A DNA stretch of 64,000 bases from Ctena decussata (taxonomy: Eukaryota > Mollusca > Bivalvia > Lucinida > Lucinidae): positions 52,987,087 through 53,051,086 of the forward strand of contig OZ022508.1 in NCBI GenBank assembly GCA_963989385.1, given 5' to 3'. The notes below the pieces were generated by a model, which saw only the letters and a program-made list of their open reading frames with translations, searched no databases and was not told where the DNA came from. Shown one piece after another: positions 21,401 to 31,525 of the stretch (its first letter is position 1; each line of letters opens with the position of its first letter). A program made the translations under genes and the position numbers.

Positions 21401-24400
21401 AGTCCACATCTGGGTTGGCTTTGATCTTTGGGTGTTTTTGTAAAAGTTTTTCGGCTTGGCACAACTAAGCTCTGTGACAACAAAGTATGAGTATACTGTT
21501 ACTGTAAACCTATTAAATGTTGTGAGCTATTTGTTTTCATGACTTAAGGAAGAAATTGTAGATAATAAATCGTTGCAAAATTTTAATTTTACTGTGCTAA
21601 CAAGTGAGATTAGAAAGAATCTGAAAAGAAATATTCACTGTAAAATTGAGTTACATTAGTGAAACTTGAAAATTAATAGCCACGAAAATAAATAGGCTTA
21701 CAGTACTAGCTTCCATTTAGGTAAAATATATTTTCTACAAGCACTGCATGATGTCCTGGTGGTGGAATTTAAATTAAGAGTTAAATTTTATGTTCGAAGG
21801 AACAGAAAGCTGCTGCACATGATTATTTTTTATACATATAGTAAGTCTTCAATTCAGAAGACATACCCAGGGAAAATAAACAATAAATTTTATCTGATAA
21901 AAAGAAATTTTATTACAAATTTTAGCTCTGGCAACATGAGGTCCATATTGGGTTCACTTGAAAATGGAATGCCCTGTTTAAAGGTTATCATGTAAAGCCT
22001 TAATGAACTAAACTTCAAGGAAATCATGCCGGACCACTTAGCCCAATCGGTAGGGCACCTGACTTATAAGTCCTGTCACATACCTCCGTTTCTCCTTCCA
22101 CTGATTCAAGAGGGGCAGTTGTCAGTTACTGGCGAAAGTATGTGCACTTAGCACTGGTTAACGGCTTAGGAGGTCTAAGCCTGCCCAGGAATAGTGTGGT
22201 TAGGTTAACTGACCATCCCGACATTAAGCCACAAATCAATCAATCAAATCAAGAAAATCATCATGTCTCCAAGTTCTGCTAATAGGTGGTGTGGTCTGAT
22301 GGTGCTTTTCCCAGGTTCTAATTTTCACCCACCTTTAAGAACAGTCAGCTCTATATATGAAATATTTTATGATGCGTAGACCCCACAAAAAAGAGACTGG
22401 GAACTGTTAAGGAATTTCCTGTTTGCCCGATACTGGGAGCCTTCAACTTTAAAAGAGTTATCTGCTTACCATGCTGGGACAGAATTTTAGTTATAACATT
22501 TGTTTGTCATGGTATATGGTTTATGAGGGCTTCTGATGCAGACTGTAGGTTAGAAAGGATAACCTCCACATTTACTTCACAGCACTGACCTGCAGTTAGT
22601 TAGATACTATGTAAATATATACTATTTTTTCAGTCAGCCAGTTTTTATAGAGTTTTATGAATGATTTTATTGACTTGCAATGTTTTATCAGGCAATTGGT
22701 TAGTAAGATCACAAGAGATGTGGGTTGTGATGGGAAATGTTTGTGTAAAATCATCCCTGATTGGTTGTCTGATTGGAGGAGAGCCAATGATTGAATGGCT
22801 TTGATCCATGGTAGGGATTGGTGGATCAAGCAGAACCCTGATGTCTGTTCTGTGGGTTTATTGTGAATGGTTATTGGTTTTGATTTGAATAAATGTGTAA
22901 ATGTGAACAGGTATGTATTAAGAGCTAGCCAGCTGCATTCAAACAATTTTTCAGTGCGCATAATATTAGTTGATTTTTAAGAATTAGATTGTGAAGTAAT
23001 GCCATGTTTTGTTTTCTTCAACATTTCTCGCTATTTTTATATGTTTTACATGTGAATGCCTCCTAAAATTGTAGGGAGAAAAATCAGACGTTGATCCAGA
23101 GCTTCAGATAAGGTTGGATTTTGTGGATAATTTTGTGATAATTTTCTATGCTGGGATCCCTCATTGGAACTGCCCAAGTGAGATGGTTCTAATACAACTT
23201 AAGTTTGTATAAAGAAATATGGAAAAATATCCCTGAATTATCCTTGTTACCACTTATATGGAGCTCTGAAATTTATTGAATGGGTAGCTTTTAGGATATG
23301 GAAGATCATGTGTCCTTCAATATTTTATTAATTTTAAATGAAAATTTTAAGAGACAAAACGTTTTGTTTCTGAACAAGCTTAAATCTTGTTTATGCTTTG
23401 TATATACAGTTTTCGTGACAGAAGACCATAATTAATTTCTGATGCTTAGTGGTATTCTTTAAGCATTATTATTTATGCAGCATTGTACCTAGTTGCATCT
23501 GATGAATTCAGAAATTACAGCATCATGGTAGCTTGCTACACCATGACTTGGGCTCTGGTACCTGACTGGTCGTGTTTCTTGCCATATTGAAGGACACATG
23601 CATCTATGTTTAAAAAGCTTCTCGTTTCTACTTCACCCTGCTATCTTCCCACATTTAAGAATATCCCAGAAAATTGCATTGTCTCCTTAGTAATATGCTT
23701 GGTCACTTTCTTGCTTCCAGTGTCCTTTAGTATGCCATTTTATAACAAGAACTTTGTTTTGCAGAGAGCAGTTGGGTAAAAAAATCCGGGAAAAAAAATT
23801 AAAAAAAAAATTATACAGCATGTACTGAGGGACCTCATCAGAGTAAGGTACTCTTGACAAGGCAGTTATGAGATATTGTCATTTTAAAGTTGAATGCATC
23901 TGAAACTGAACCTATGAAAATTTTATCATCAAAATTCATCATCAAAATGAAATTGAATGGTCAGAGAATTCTCAGATGTAGGTTGGAGAATCTGTTCTGC
24001 CTCTTTTTATTTGCTGCTGACTCAAAAAACAAAATAACTGAAATAATCTTGAAGTGGTGTAACTTGTGTGTCTTGAGATCATCCTAATTGGATTATATTC
24101 TGATGAGGTCCCTCAGTTTAAATACAATGTATGTAAAGAAAAAAGCAACAAAAACTTTTACTCCTTTATAATTATTTTTTTTTGTGTGTGAAGGTCATGC
24201 TCTAAATATTTTACATTAAAATTTACAATGACAGGATTTGAAAACAAGCAGTTCACTTATTTTCAAATCCTGTCATAGCCAGTGTATTCAAAACCAATTA
24301 AAATTTCCCAAATTTACAATTAACTGATCTGGCACAAGACCAATTGCAAGTTATTTGTTTCTGAAATTTCTTGTTTTTATAGACTTTTCTTGTATGGCTT

Positions 24401-26777
24401 GTCCAAAGAGATTTAGAAAAAAAAAAGAAAGTTTAGTTCTAAAGTAGAACACAGTAGACTACCCGTAAATTTACTAGCCCTGTTGTATACATGTATATCA
24501 GTGATAGTAGGCCATCAGGATTTGCCTCTGATGGCTAATTGGGTATCTCTGTCTGAAATTTACCACCTAGTATTTTTTCTCCTCCAATTGATGATCTCAC
24601 TTCTATGCACTCATTTACTTCATTTGATACAAATTTGAGCCGCGACACGAGAAAACCAACAATGTGGTCGAGCGTCCAGCGCAGACTCAGATCAGCCTGG
24701 GCATCCGCCCAGTCTGATCAGAGTCTTCGCTGTCCGCATGCAGGTAGCTTAGTCCCTTGGCTACCCTTTAAGCGCTTAGCAAAGAGTCTGATCAGACTGG
24801 GCAAATGCCCAGCCTGGTCTGAGTCTGCACTGGGCGCACGACCACATTGTTGGTTTTCTGGTGTCGTGGCTCATTTGTTTTTGAAAAACTCTGCATGCTG
24901 GGAGGATGACCACTTTCTTTGTTTCTTCTCAACAGAGTAGTAGTGAAAATTTGAATTATTATTTAGAAGAAAATTTTTTTTCTTCTGTTGTAGACAAATT
25001 ACATGTACAACCAAAAATAAATAAAAAATAGAACCTGTTAGTCTGGTTCTTTGTAGTATTTATTGAAAAGTCAGAAAACACCTATCTATAAACTTGTAGA
25101 GATAATAGTTTTCCTGGACTGTACTTCTGCTCACACAGGTTATCCTGCTGTTCTACACATTCTAACCCTTCATGCGCCCAAAAAGCAAAGATAAGAGCAC
25201 AACCTGTATTTATCCAGATGAGGTGGCTCATTATGGGTTGCCTCATGTGGATATACACAGTTTAGTTTGAAAATTGAAATATTTTCATTTCTGTGGGTGT
25301 TAGTGCTAAAATACTAAAACAGTTTATAGTGGAGTTGAGTCAGACAGTGTAGCTGTGAGAGTTGTCTGTATATGAGCCTCGACACGACTAAACCAACAAC
25401 TGGTTGTTAGCCCAGCGCAGACTCAGATCAGCCTGGGCATCCATCCAGTCTGTTCAGAGTCTTTGCTGTCAGCATGGAGGTAGCTTAGAACTTAAGCTAC
25501 CCTTTAAGCGCTAAGGGAAGAGTCTGATCAGACTGGGCCGATGTCCTGGCTGATCTGAGTCTGTGCTGGGCAAACAACCACTTTGTTGATTTTGTTGTGT
25601 CGCGAGTCATACATATTTTACTGGAAGGTTATTAAGGCGGTGAAATGGTATTTTGCAGGCCTTCAAGACGATCAAGAAGCCGCTCTCGTTCACGATCTCG
25701 TGACAGGAGGAGGAGAAGCAAGGACAGCAGAAGCAGGTAATATCACTTATCCCATGGACTAGAGCTCATATTTATAGATGGTTGAATATATACTCAAAGA
25801 CAAAAGTTCTATACGGATGTTAAATTAACAGGCATGCAGAACTTTTGTCCTTAAGTATATACTGGAAAGTATTCAGCAGGAGTTCATGGATGCCAGTAAT
25901 AAATGCAAGGCAAAAATAAATTTTTATAAAATTAAGGCCTATTGAAACATAGAGTAAGTGGACATGGTTTCTCACAGGAACTGGCTTTGCACACCTCCAG
26001 GATTTCTTTGTATGTGCCATTCATCATTTTGTTTGGCAAATGTTTCCAAGTTACTGAATACATCTTTTGACATCATTTTTGCATCCAGGGAAGCATGTGC
26101 ATTTTGGTGCCAAAACGTTAAAGTTTTCCAATCAAACTCGGCAAAGATTAATTTTTGCTTGACATTTGGCTCAGGCAAATTTTTCACAGTTAGTACATTT
26201 TCGATTTTCGTTAGTATTTTAATACAGGATGACAAGTTTGTGTAATCAACTTTTCCAACATATTTAAGCAATTACTTCAAAATTTCACAACTGCCTTTTT
26301 GAAGTGCAAAAGTGGGGGAAGATGAACGGAGAAATGCAGGTGATGCGGCAGGGGGGGTGGAGAGGCACAGACACACATATTTTTCTAGTTCTGTTACTGG
26401 GGAATGTTTTATCATGTTGGAAAACAGATTAGACTTAGATGCAGTCTAACCTAGGTCTGCATTGTTTTTTCAAACAGGTTGTGTTGCTAAGTATTTAGGG
26501 TAAATGTGATACAATGAACTTTTAATTTCACAGGAGCAGGTCACGTTCAAGACAAAGGCGTAGGAGTCAGCGGTCATCTTCAAAATCCCCAAGGCGTGGC
26601 AGAGAACCTAAAGAGGCAAGCCAAACTCCAGAGAGAGAAAAGGAACCAGAAAGTAAGAAACGTTCAGGGTCAACGAGGAGGTCGGAGTCTGCAAAGAGGG
26701 AAAGGTCACCAAGAGAGAGGGTACAGAGAGAAAGGTCAGGGTCACCAGCCAGGGATGATCGTCGTGATGATGATTAG
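15165..26777 (+). CDS. Serine/arginine-rich splicing factor, SRSF3/SRSF7-like (join of four exons)
   Basis: Join 15165-15448, 16557-16733, 25659-25736, 26534-26777: 783 nt, 260 residues. SR proteins bind exonic enhancers through the RRM and recruit the spliceosome through RS repeats in the nucleus. Residues 1-35 are an RS segment. Residues 36-95 and on into exon 2 form one short RRM with RNP2-like YRVHVADIG and RNP1-like NPPCFAFV. Residues 125-138 are a CCHC knuckle (C-x2-C-x4-H-x4-C), the hallmark that separates SRSF7 from SRSF3. The rest is an RS tail ending in Asp/Arg-rich sequence. All three introns are GT-AG and phase 2. The start is the first ATG after a splice acceptor at 15139-15140. 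The N-terminal RS extension is unusual, since SRSF3/7 begin almost directly with the RRM. Confidence 0.9.
15526..15760. mobile_element. Foldback element, GGGCCCAGTTGTTCAAA type, in SR intron 1
   Basis: The ends CTGGGCCCAGTTGTTCAAA and TTTTGAACAACTTGGCCCAG are reverse complements. The centre (about 15605-15680) is a second strong palindrome around AAGCTTTTGCATTTGCAAAAGC. It is a non-coding MITE-like insertion. Confidence 0.8.
16557..16733 (+). CDS. SR protein coding exon 2 (end of RRM and zinc knuckle)
   Basis: The acceptor TTTGTTTTATCAG is followed by A, which completes the split Lys codon. The 177-nt exon encodes VLSNGRIRCSFARPR and CYQCGERGHFSRDC, and ends before donor GTAATT. Confidence 0.9.
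17960..18057 (+). repeat. SINE-tail-like sequence
   Basis: GACTGAAATACTGTCTGAAAGGGCC followed by an (ATCA)n tail resembles the segment at 19225-19255 (GACTGAAATACTGTTGAAAGAGC). It is probably the 3' end of a second SINE family. Confidence 0.4.
18463..18735. mobile_element. Non-autonomous element, CTTTCAGGGGAAGCAAC family (copy 1)
   Basis: A block of the form GGGAGACAAC...CCTGTTTGCTTCCC is followed by GTCTACTC...AAGAATT. The mirror order then leads to GTTGTTTCCCCTGAAAGTAT. Related blocks occur near 27480, 28555, 30715, 36735 and 37300. The inverted architecture suggests a decayed MITE family. Confidence 0.6.
19087..19275 (+). repeat. Possible second tRNA-derived SINE
   Basis: CAGTAGCTCAGTAGATTAAGCGC and TTGGGTTCGACTC resemble A and B boxes. 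They are followed by the GACTGAAATACTGTTGAAAGAGC tail-like block. The stem pairing is too poor for a functional tRNA gene. Confidence 0.45.
19587..19824. mobile_element. Foldback element, TGAGCCGCGACACGA family (copy 1)
   Basis: This is a 238-bp inverted repeat. Ends TGAGCCGCGACTCGAGAAAA and the complement GTGTCGCGGCTCA enclose arms with CAGACTCAGATCAGCCT and CATCCGCCCAGTCTGATCAG blocks, and a short centre around AAGCGCTTAAAG. It is non-coding. Similar sequence occurs at seven further places in the window, one of them only a terminal fragment. Confidence 0.85.
19997..20730 (+). repeat. 734-bp tandem duplication, copy 1
   Basis: Sequence 19997-20726 recurs at 20731-21460, offset 734 bp, with no difference that I could see. 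The two copies are joined through four extra bases (TTAT). The shared junction motif is CTGCCTTATCTGG, pointing to slippage or unequal exchange. Each copy contains one GAACCGTCTCGATGAGACGG palindromic element. Confidence 0.85.
20432..20632. mobile_element. Palindromic MITE, AGCTCCAGATAAGG family (copy 1)
   Basis: Terminal inverted repeats AGCTCCAGATAAGGAAGGG and CCCTTCTTATCTGGAGGGCT enclose a perfect central palindrome around 20515-20543 (TTAGAACCGTCTC and its complement). About 200 bp, non-coding. Other copies: 21166-21366, 23097-23273, 27887-28105 and a decayed one near 35180. Confidence 0.75.
20731..21460 (+). repeat. 734-bp tandem duplication, copy 2
   Basis: This is the second copy of the preceding unit. 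It diverges from copy 1 after CGGCTTGGC at 21460. The identity means a very recent event or an assembly artefact. Confidence 0.85.
21166..21366. mobile_element. Palindromic MITE, AGCTCCAGATAAGG family (copy 2)
   Basis: This copy lies inside the second duplication unit and so arose with that duplication, not by separate transposition. Confidence 0.75.
22029..22247 (+). mobile_element. tRNA-derived SINE, internally deleted
   Basis: The head TAGCCCAATCGGTAGGGC is followed by a deletion that removes the B-box region, then the normal body and (ATCA)n tail. Imperfect AAGGAAATCATG and AAGAAAATCATCATG at the borders are a probable target duplication. Confidence 0.8.
22248..23096. other. Intronic stretch, no feature recognised
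   Basis: The minus-strand frame at 22596-22961 has no recognisable domain or splice context. Nothing else was identified. Confidence 0.35.
23097..23273. mobile_element. Palindromic MITE, AGCTCCAGATAAGG family (copy 3)
   Basis: The ends AGAGCTTCAGATAAGG and CTTATATGGAGCTCT are inverted. The centre around 23160-23195 is a decayed version of the GAACCGTCTC palindrome. Confidence 0.65.
23822..24117. mobile_element. MITE with 17-bp TIRs (CTGAGGGACCTCATCAG)
   Basis: CTGAGGGACCTCATCAGAG at the left and CTGATGAGGTCCCTCAG at the right are perfect inverted repeats around 260 bp of non-coding sequence. The open frame at 23890-24087 shows no transposase motif. Confidence 0.75.
24229..24277. repeat. Short palindrome
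   Basis: ATGACAGGATTTGAAAA and TTTTCAAATCCTGTCAT are perfect 17-nt arms around a short loop. Confidence 0.8.
24636..24873. mobile_element. Foldback element, TGAGCCGCGACACGA family (copy 2)
   Basis: Same 238-bp architecture as 19587-19824, with the central segment around TAGCTTAGTCCCTTGGCTA. A mid-sized open frame at 24605-24940 is a by-product of the GC-rich arms. Confidence 0.85.
25373..25609. mobile_element. Foldback element, TGAGCCGCGACACGA family (copy 3)
   Basis: Same architecture, slightly more diverged ends (TGAGCCTCGACACGACTAAA and GTGTCGCGAGTCA). It lies 50 bp upstream of SR coding exon 3. Confidence 0.8.
25659..25736 (+). CDS. SR protein coding exon 3 (RS repeats)
   Basis: The acceptor TATTTTGCAG and donor GTAATA bound 78 nt encoding Arg-Ser repeats and an RDRRRRSKDSRSR segment. 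The phase is conserved, so skipping the exon would keep the frame. Confidence 0.85.
26534..26777 (+). CDS. SR protein coding exon 4 (C-terminal RS tail and stop)
   Basis: The acceptor TTTTAATTTCACAG opens the exon. It encodes mixed RS, basic and acidic residues (KSPRRGREPKEASQTPERE) and ends in RDDRRDDD with TAG at 26775-26777. The 3' UTR follows; no certain poly(A) signal was picked. Confidence 0.85.
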
Positions 26778-26849
26778 TTATACAGTATAGCAGGCTCAAG
26801 CTGGAAAGTTTTCATTTCATTTCATTTAGGCATACTATATAGTTCTAAA

Positions 26850-26945
26850 TATTGAGACAAATTGGTCTGAACAAACAGCTGAAACCCAGATCAGAAGGAG
26901 CAGTCTGATCAGGGTCCACCACACTGTCCGCCATTCCATTTGCAT
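26850..26945. mobile_element. Hairpin element, CAGATCAGA(C)TGCTCC family (copy 1)
   Basis: The segment has the form TTGGTCTGAACAAAC, CCCAGATCAGAAGGAGCAGTCTGATCAGGGTC, then a mirror end. It is the start of a family of hairpins of about 90 bp seen again at 27229, 28330, 40741 and 44469. Confidence 0.6.
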
Positions 26946-27228
26946 ATTTTGGTTGCATACTGCATTGTAAACCCAAACTTTTCTATTTTTAGGACAATAA
27001 TGGTAATTGTTTTGGGTGTCCCAATTTTTTTAAGGTTTTATGGCAGTGGGAATTACCGTCATTGCCCTAGGTTGTGGAACACCTGAATAAGATAATATAT
27101 CAACCTAGAATATGAATAGTTGGGTTTTACTACAGTAAAATTCTAAAAATTGGGGCATCTAAAATAATTAATGTAAAAAATTACCTCTTAAAAAGGAGCA
27201 GTTCAAAAGATAAAGATGAAATGGGGAG

Positions 27229-27295
27229 CAGTGTAGACCCTTATTAGTGTGCTCCTGAAGGAGCAGTTTGATCTGGGTCTTCCATGTTTTCTCAC
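27229..27295. mobile_element. Hairpin element, CAGATCAGACTGCTCC family (copy 2)
   Basis: GTGTAGACCCTTATTAGTG, CTCCTGAAGGAGCAG and TTTGATCTGGGTC form an inverted repeat with a symmetric CTCC/GGAG centre. Confidence 0.6.
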
Positions 27296-27477
27296 TCGCT
27301 TCTGATCCAGTATCTGGGGTCATGATGGTACATGGACTACATCTCATTATAATCATGAAAATTGACACTGGGTTGAGAGCGCGGCTAGAGTTCCAACTTT
27401 TCTGAAGGCACAATTTGAGTAGTGTATACATTCAGTCAATCATGTTAATGTGCAGTCTGACTAGGGCATGCTTGGTA

Positions 27478-27720
27478 ATTAAGGTGAACGGGTACACTTT
27501 CAGGGGAAGCAACTCTCATTTTCATTATATTTGCCTCCCTTGTAAGTGGGGGTCATTTCCTAAAGGAAAGAATTTCCTCCTCTGGGAGCAAATTCTTTCA
27601 TAAAGAATAGACCCTCTGTTTTTGAAGAGCTACATCCACCAGGGAAGCAAACAGGAAGCTACAGAAGTTGTTCCCCTTGGTAAAAAATGGTGGAAAGACA
27701 TGGAGATGTACCCATGCACT
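27478..27720. mobile_element. CTTTCAGGGGAAGCAAC family element (copy 2)
   Basis: The left end is GAACGGGTACACTTTCAGGGG. The right end is decayed (GAAGTTGTTCCCCTTGGTAA and ATGTACCCATGCAC). Between them is an AGGAAAGAATTTCCT palindromic centre. Confidence 0.6.
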
Positions 27721-27886
27721 TTAAAGTCATTCTTGTATTGAAGTGTCCTGTTTCATACTTGTGAATAGAATCATGTTTATAAGTGATTGTTGTTAGTGCA
27801 AGTATTTGATTACTTAAGTAAAATGTGAGTAATGCTGTTTAACGTCAAAAAGCATACTAGTTCAATTTATTGTGACACTGAAACAG

Positions 27887-28105
27887 AGCTCTAGATACAT
27901 GTAAGAGGGCATATTCTGCTGATTATCAGGGGTGATTTTGTGAAATCGTAATGGAAACATAAGTTTTGATCCCTCATTGGAACTGTCTCTGAGACAATCC
28001 TAATGAAGGGTCACAACATAGTATTTTTTTTGTTGAGAAATAAGAAAAAAATAGTGATCTCATAATCATTATCCAATACTTTGGCTCTGCTAGAGCTCTG
28101 CTTTA
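27887..28105. mobile_element. Palindromic MITE, AGCTCCAGATAAGG family (copy 4)
   Basis: AGAGCTCTAGATACATGTAAG and GCTCTGCTAGAGCTCTG mark the ends, with a decayed GGAACTGTCTCTGAGACAATCC centre. Confidence 0.6.
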
Positions 28106-28329
28106 ACACTACACATCACTACTGATGTCTGTAATTGCCTTTTGTGTCATTAAATTTGGACACACCACTTGACCTGTTAGGGGGTGTTTAAATAAGAGTT
28201 TGCTCAAGGGTCTCTTTGCCAATATTCAGAGATTTTATGCTAAGCAGTACAATTTGAGCTGATTCACAAGAAAAGCCACTTGAGCCACTTAACCGTTAGC
28301 ATGCTGATTTAAATGTTTACCATAATGAC

Positions 28330-28425
28330 CCTAAATATTCGGACAAATAGGTCTGAGCAAACATTGCAGACCAAGATCAAACTGCTCCTCGAGGAGCAGT
28401 TTGATCAGGGTCTAGAATGTTTGCC
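28330..28425. mobile_element. Hairpin element, CAGATCAGACTGCTCC family (copy 3)
   Basis: GACCAAGATCAAACTGCTCC and GGAGCAGTTTGATCAGGGTC meet directly at CTCGAG. The outer parts GCAAACATTGCAGA and AGAATGTTTGCCA are also inverted. Confidence 0.75.
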
Positions 28426-28552
28426 ATTCACTTATCATCGTTTGGATGCATTAACCGGTGTAAAATCCACTTACTAAGAATTTTCAAACAATAGTTGGCT
28501 GACTTTCGGGTGTCGGAAATATTAGGGTCATTACGGGATGTAGGTTTTAAAG

Positions 28553-28765
28553 TGTATGGGTACACCTTATTTTTCGGCAGGTTTTACAAAGGGGAACAAT
28601 TTTGTGTGACTTCCTGTTTCCTTCTCTGGAGGCCAAAGCCTTTCCAAAATTGGGTCTACTCTTAAAGGAAAGAATTTCTTTCAAAGGGTGTACGGTAGGG
28701 AGTATTGAGAAGGGAGGCAAAAATAGCATAGTTACTTCCCCTGAAAGTGTGCTTACTTGGCATAA
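28553..28765. mobile_element. CTTTCAGGGGAAGCAAC family element (copy 3)
   Basis: TGTATGGGTACACCTTATTTT leads in, and GTTACTTCCCCTGAAAGTGT closes it. The internal AAAGGAAAGAATTTCTTTC palindrome is shared with the other copies. Confidence 0.6.
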
Positions 28766-30156
28766 TCATGGAAAATTGATTCAGATCATCCCACAGTGGA
28801 ACAGAATGCAGATTAAGCCCTGTAATATTTGGTTAATAAGAAAGATATGTCTTGTCATCCTCTTATTTCCCTAACAGCATGCTAAAGGTAAAAAAATTCA
28901 AGTTGAAACACCAACAGTTATTCATAGTTTTGAGCTAATGCTGGAACCAAGAAAGAATTTTTTTTTTCTCAGAATTTTAACTAAATCTATATTCTCATTT
29001 GTATTTAAAGTGTTGTGTAGTTGGCTGTATTCAAAAAAAAACAAAGAGAAAGTTACATGAAATGAATTTGACAGCTTTAATGTAAATAATGTTAATATTG
29101 TTACCATTTGAGGACCATTGTTGTTTTTCATCATCTTATATCATGCTTTCATGTTAACTATTTATTCGGTAATATAACAAGGGAGTTATATTTCCAAAAT
29201 TACCGCAAATATGTACATCAGTCGTGTAATTCAGCTGTAAAATGAAGTTTTCTCTCCTAAAACAACTCAAAAGATCAAGATTCATCTTATGAGATAGATC
29301 TACAGCTTAGGGACTGTTTTGGAAGCTTAGGGACTGTTTTGGAAGGGTAAAAACCCAGTCATATTACCGAATAAATAGGGTACATTTTACTGTAACAGGC
29401 TTTATAGTGCAGATTATATTTTCTGGTTCGTTGGGATCATTGACTGCATCTAGAGTTATGTTAAAAATAGTGTTCAGCTTAAACTGGTGCAAGGGGCATG
29501 GCCAGTGTTGCATATTTCATTACTGGTCATGAACAGACTCAATGAAAGCGAGTCTACTGTTTTCGTTTCTTTGGTGTATTCCATGCTTCCAAAGGATCTC
29601 ACTATACAGAACTTTAGTTTCTTGAGTTCTTTTCATCAATGACCGTTTTGTACTTGTGGGTCAGTTGGTTCACAAACTGTAGGGAAAATAAATCTTATGA
29701 GTATTAAGCCATTTATAGTATATAAATCATCCTAAGCAGACAAGTATTTAAGTTAATATTTTATAGTTTATCACTTTGGAAAGGGTGGAGTATATGGATT
29801 TAGGACTCCAGAAGTAGTAGCTTGGATTACATTCAAGTCTTGGTTTTATGAATTTTACTGTAGCTTAAAATAAACCTTAAAATTCTCTTTTAACTACCAT
29901 GGCATCAGTATAATCAATTTTATAAAAGCTACAAGTCACAGGCTACCTGAAAGCAGTGTTGCCAGTGGTAGCTAAATTCACTCTAGGATGACGGAGTTGT
30001 ATGGCCAAACGAACACAGGCTTTATGAGCCTGGCCCAGAGATTACTGTTATTGCCATCAGCTATTTGAAATGATTTTCAGTAATGATACATGGACAAGAA
30101 CATTACATGCCAGAGCCTACAAATTCAGATTCTGGTTAAATTGCTTGTTTTCATAG
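28766..30156. other. Intergenic stretch with minor repeats
   Basis: The 20-bp phrase CTTAGGGACTGTTTTGGAAG is tandemly doubled at about 29305-29345. The segment at 29477-29600 matches 2221-2350. Nothing else is recognisable. Confidence 0.4.
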
Positions 30157-30349
30157 ATGGCTGATTATAGCAGTTGTAAATGTTACTTACCTCTTATTGG
30201 GCTCTGATGCTGTGGTCAAGCTGATAGAGGATGAAGGCTTTGAAAGGATAAGAGTTGGAGAGATTTCTGATGCTATTAGATCCACGTTAACAAATAACCT
30301 AAACAAAATCAGATTGAACCAAGGGATTGTTGAGAGGCTGTGGCATAAA
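30157..30349 (+). CDS. Possible orphan coding exon, identity unknown
   Basis: A strong acceptor (TTGCTTGTTTTCATAG) precedes and a strong donor (AAA|GTAAGA) follows 193 nt that stay open in one frame. The peptide includes VVKLIEDEGFERIRVGEI and STLTNNLNKIRLNQGIVERL, with an ordinary globular composition. The exon would start in phase 2 and end in phase 0. I recognise no family. It is not part of the SR gene, whose stop lies upstream, and no partner exons were found nearby. It may be a stray exon of another gene, an old retrocopy fragment or chance. Confidence 0.3.
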
Positions 30350-30714
30350 GTAAGAACTACTGCTTATACATCTTGGCTGTATTGGTTTCTAAACCATTTC
30401 CACGGGGGTAGCTGAAACATTGGGGGCTTAATTTTCAACAGTGCACATCTGATCAAACTGCTCTGGGTCTGCTCTTTTGCCTAGGATAGCCAAGCTGAAG
30501 TCCAGCCTTTTAGTCTAGATCTCTAATTTTCATGCATGTATATAGTAACTGTTGTAGACTAAACAGATTAATGTTCAACATTCATTCCATTTCATTAATT
30601 CATATATGCATTATATCTGCCCTGATGGGGTATACTGTACACTATGGGAAGACAGAATGATAAATAGTTCTTGCTACAAACAGATAAATTCAAATGGATC
30701 ACATCAGAGCAATT

Positions 30715-30885
30715 AAGGTGAATGGGTTCACTGACAGGGTAAGCAACTCTTCCATTTTTGTCTCCTTTCTGTTTGGGGGTTTTAAGAGTAGACTTCATTT
30801 AAAAAGGGCTAGGTTGTCCAGGAAAGCAGAGAAGTTACAAAAGTAGGGTCCCTTTGAAAAGATGGTGGAAAAAACATGGAGGTGC
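30715..30885. mobile_element. CTTTCAGGGGAAGCAAC family element (copy 4, decayed)
   Basis: The left end is GGTTCACTGACAGGGTAAGCAAC and the right end is TACAAAAGTAGGGTCCCTTTGAA. The internal palindrome is degraded. Confidence 0.45.
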
Positions 30886-30984
30886 CCCATTTTCCTTAAT
30901 GTTCTTCATGGCAAGCAAGCTGTATATGGTCAAATAGTGTAAATTCTGTCACTAAAAGAAAGTTAATAGTATACACTAATGTGC

Positions 30985-31075
30985 TTAAATATTGGGATAC
31001 CAAACAGCCATTAATTTTCCATTTGGGACAAATGGAAAATTAATGGTTATAGGTGTCCCAATATTTACAATATTT
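30985..31075. repeat. Palindromic element around ATTAATTTTCCATTTG
   Basis: AAATATTGGGATACC and GGTGTCCCAATATTT are outer inverted arms. GCCATTAATTTTCCATTTG and its complement form the inner stem. Confidence 0.75.
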
Positions 31076-31254
31076 ATGCATTTTAGGGTATGTCAACTAG
31101 GGCACACAGAAATCATCATATACACATGAACTCAAATATTGAATTATATTGACGTTTTCAAAGATATATATAAGGGGGAGTTTTGACAGTAACTCATGCG
31201 TACTTTTTTCTTATTTCTACTTTATAAAAACAAGTTGGGATCCATCATCAGAAC

Positions 31255-31525
31255 GCCGGGCCGCGTAGCGCAATCGGTAGGGCTTCTGACTCATAAGTCA
31301 GAGGTCCTGGGTTCGAATCCCTGTCTGGCCACCTACTTTCGTTTCTCCTTCCGCTGATTCAAGAAGGGCAGTTGTCAGTTACTGGCGAATGTATGTGCAC
31401 TTAGTACTGGTTAACCGCTTAGGAGGTCTAAGCCTGCCCAGGAATAGTGTGGTTAGGTGAACTGACCGTCCCGACATGACCATTGCTGTTTACCGTGGAC
31501 ATTAAGCAAAAAATCAATCAAAAAA
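31255..31525 (+). mobile_element. tRNA-derived SINE with perfect 13-bp target duplication
   Basis: This is the reference copy of the family: 271 bp between exact CCATCATCAGAAC duplications (31242-31254, 31526-31538). The head has TAGCGCAATCGGTAGGGC (A box), CTGACTCATAAGTCAG, and GGGTTCGAATCCC (B box). The body runs through TTAGTACTGGTTAACCGC and GTTTACCGTGGAC to an A/ATCA-rich tail. The intact duplication and boxes suggest it is one of the youngest copies here. Confidence 0.92.

Larger units (their letters stand above)
16734..25658 (+). other. SR gene intron 2 (8.9 kb, repeat-rich)
   Basis: The intron is bounded by GTAATT and TTTTGCAG. It holds several transposon copies listed separately, a 734-bp tandem duplication and otherwise unassigned AT-rich DNA (for example 16740-17780 and 21461-22028). 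SRSF3/7 genes of other animals carry an unproductive cassette exon in the intron after the RRM exons. I could not point to a convincing one here. Confidence 0.7.

Noticed and set aside
24605..24940. 111-codon frame and similar ones at 46150-46596 and 54846-55028
   Set aside because: They are translations of GC-rich foldback arms and contain the same phrases on both strands.
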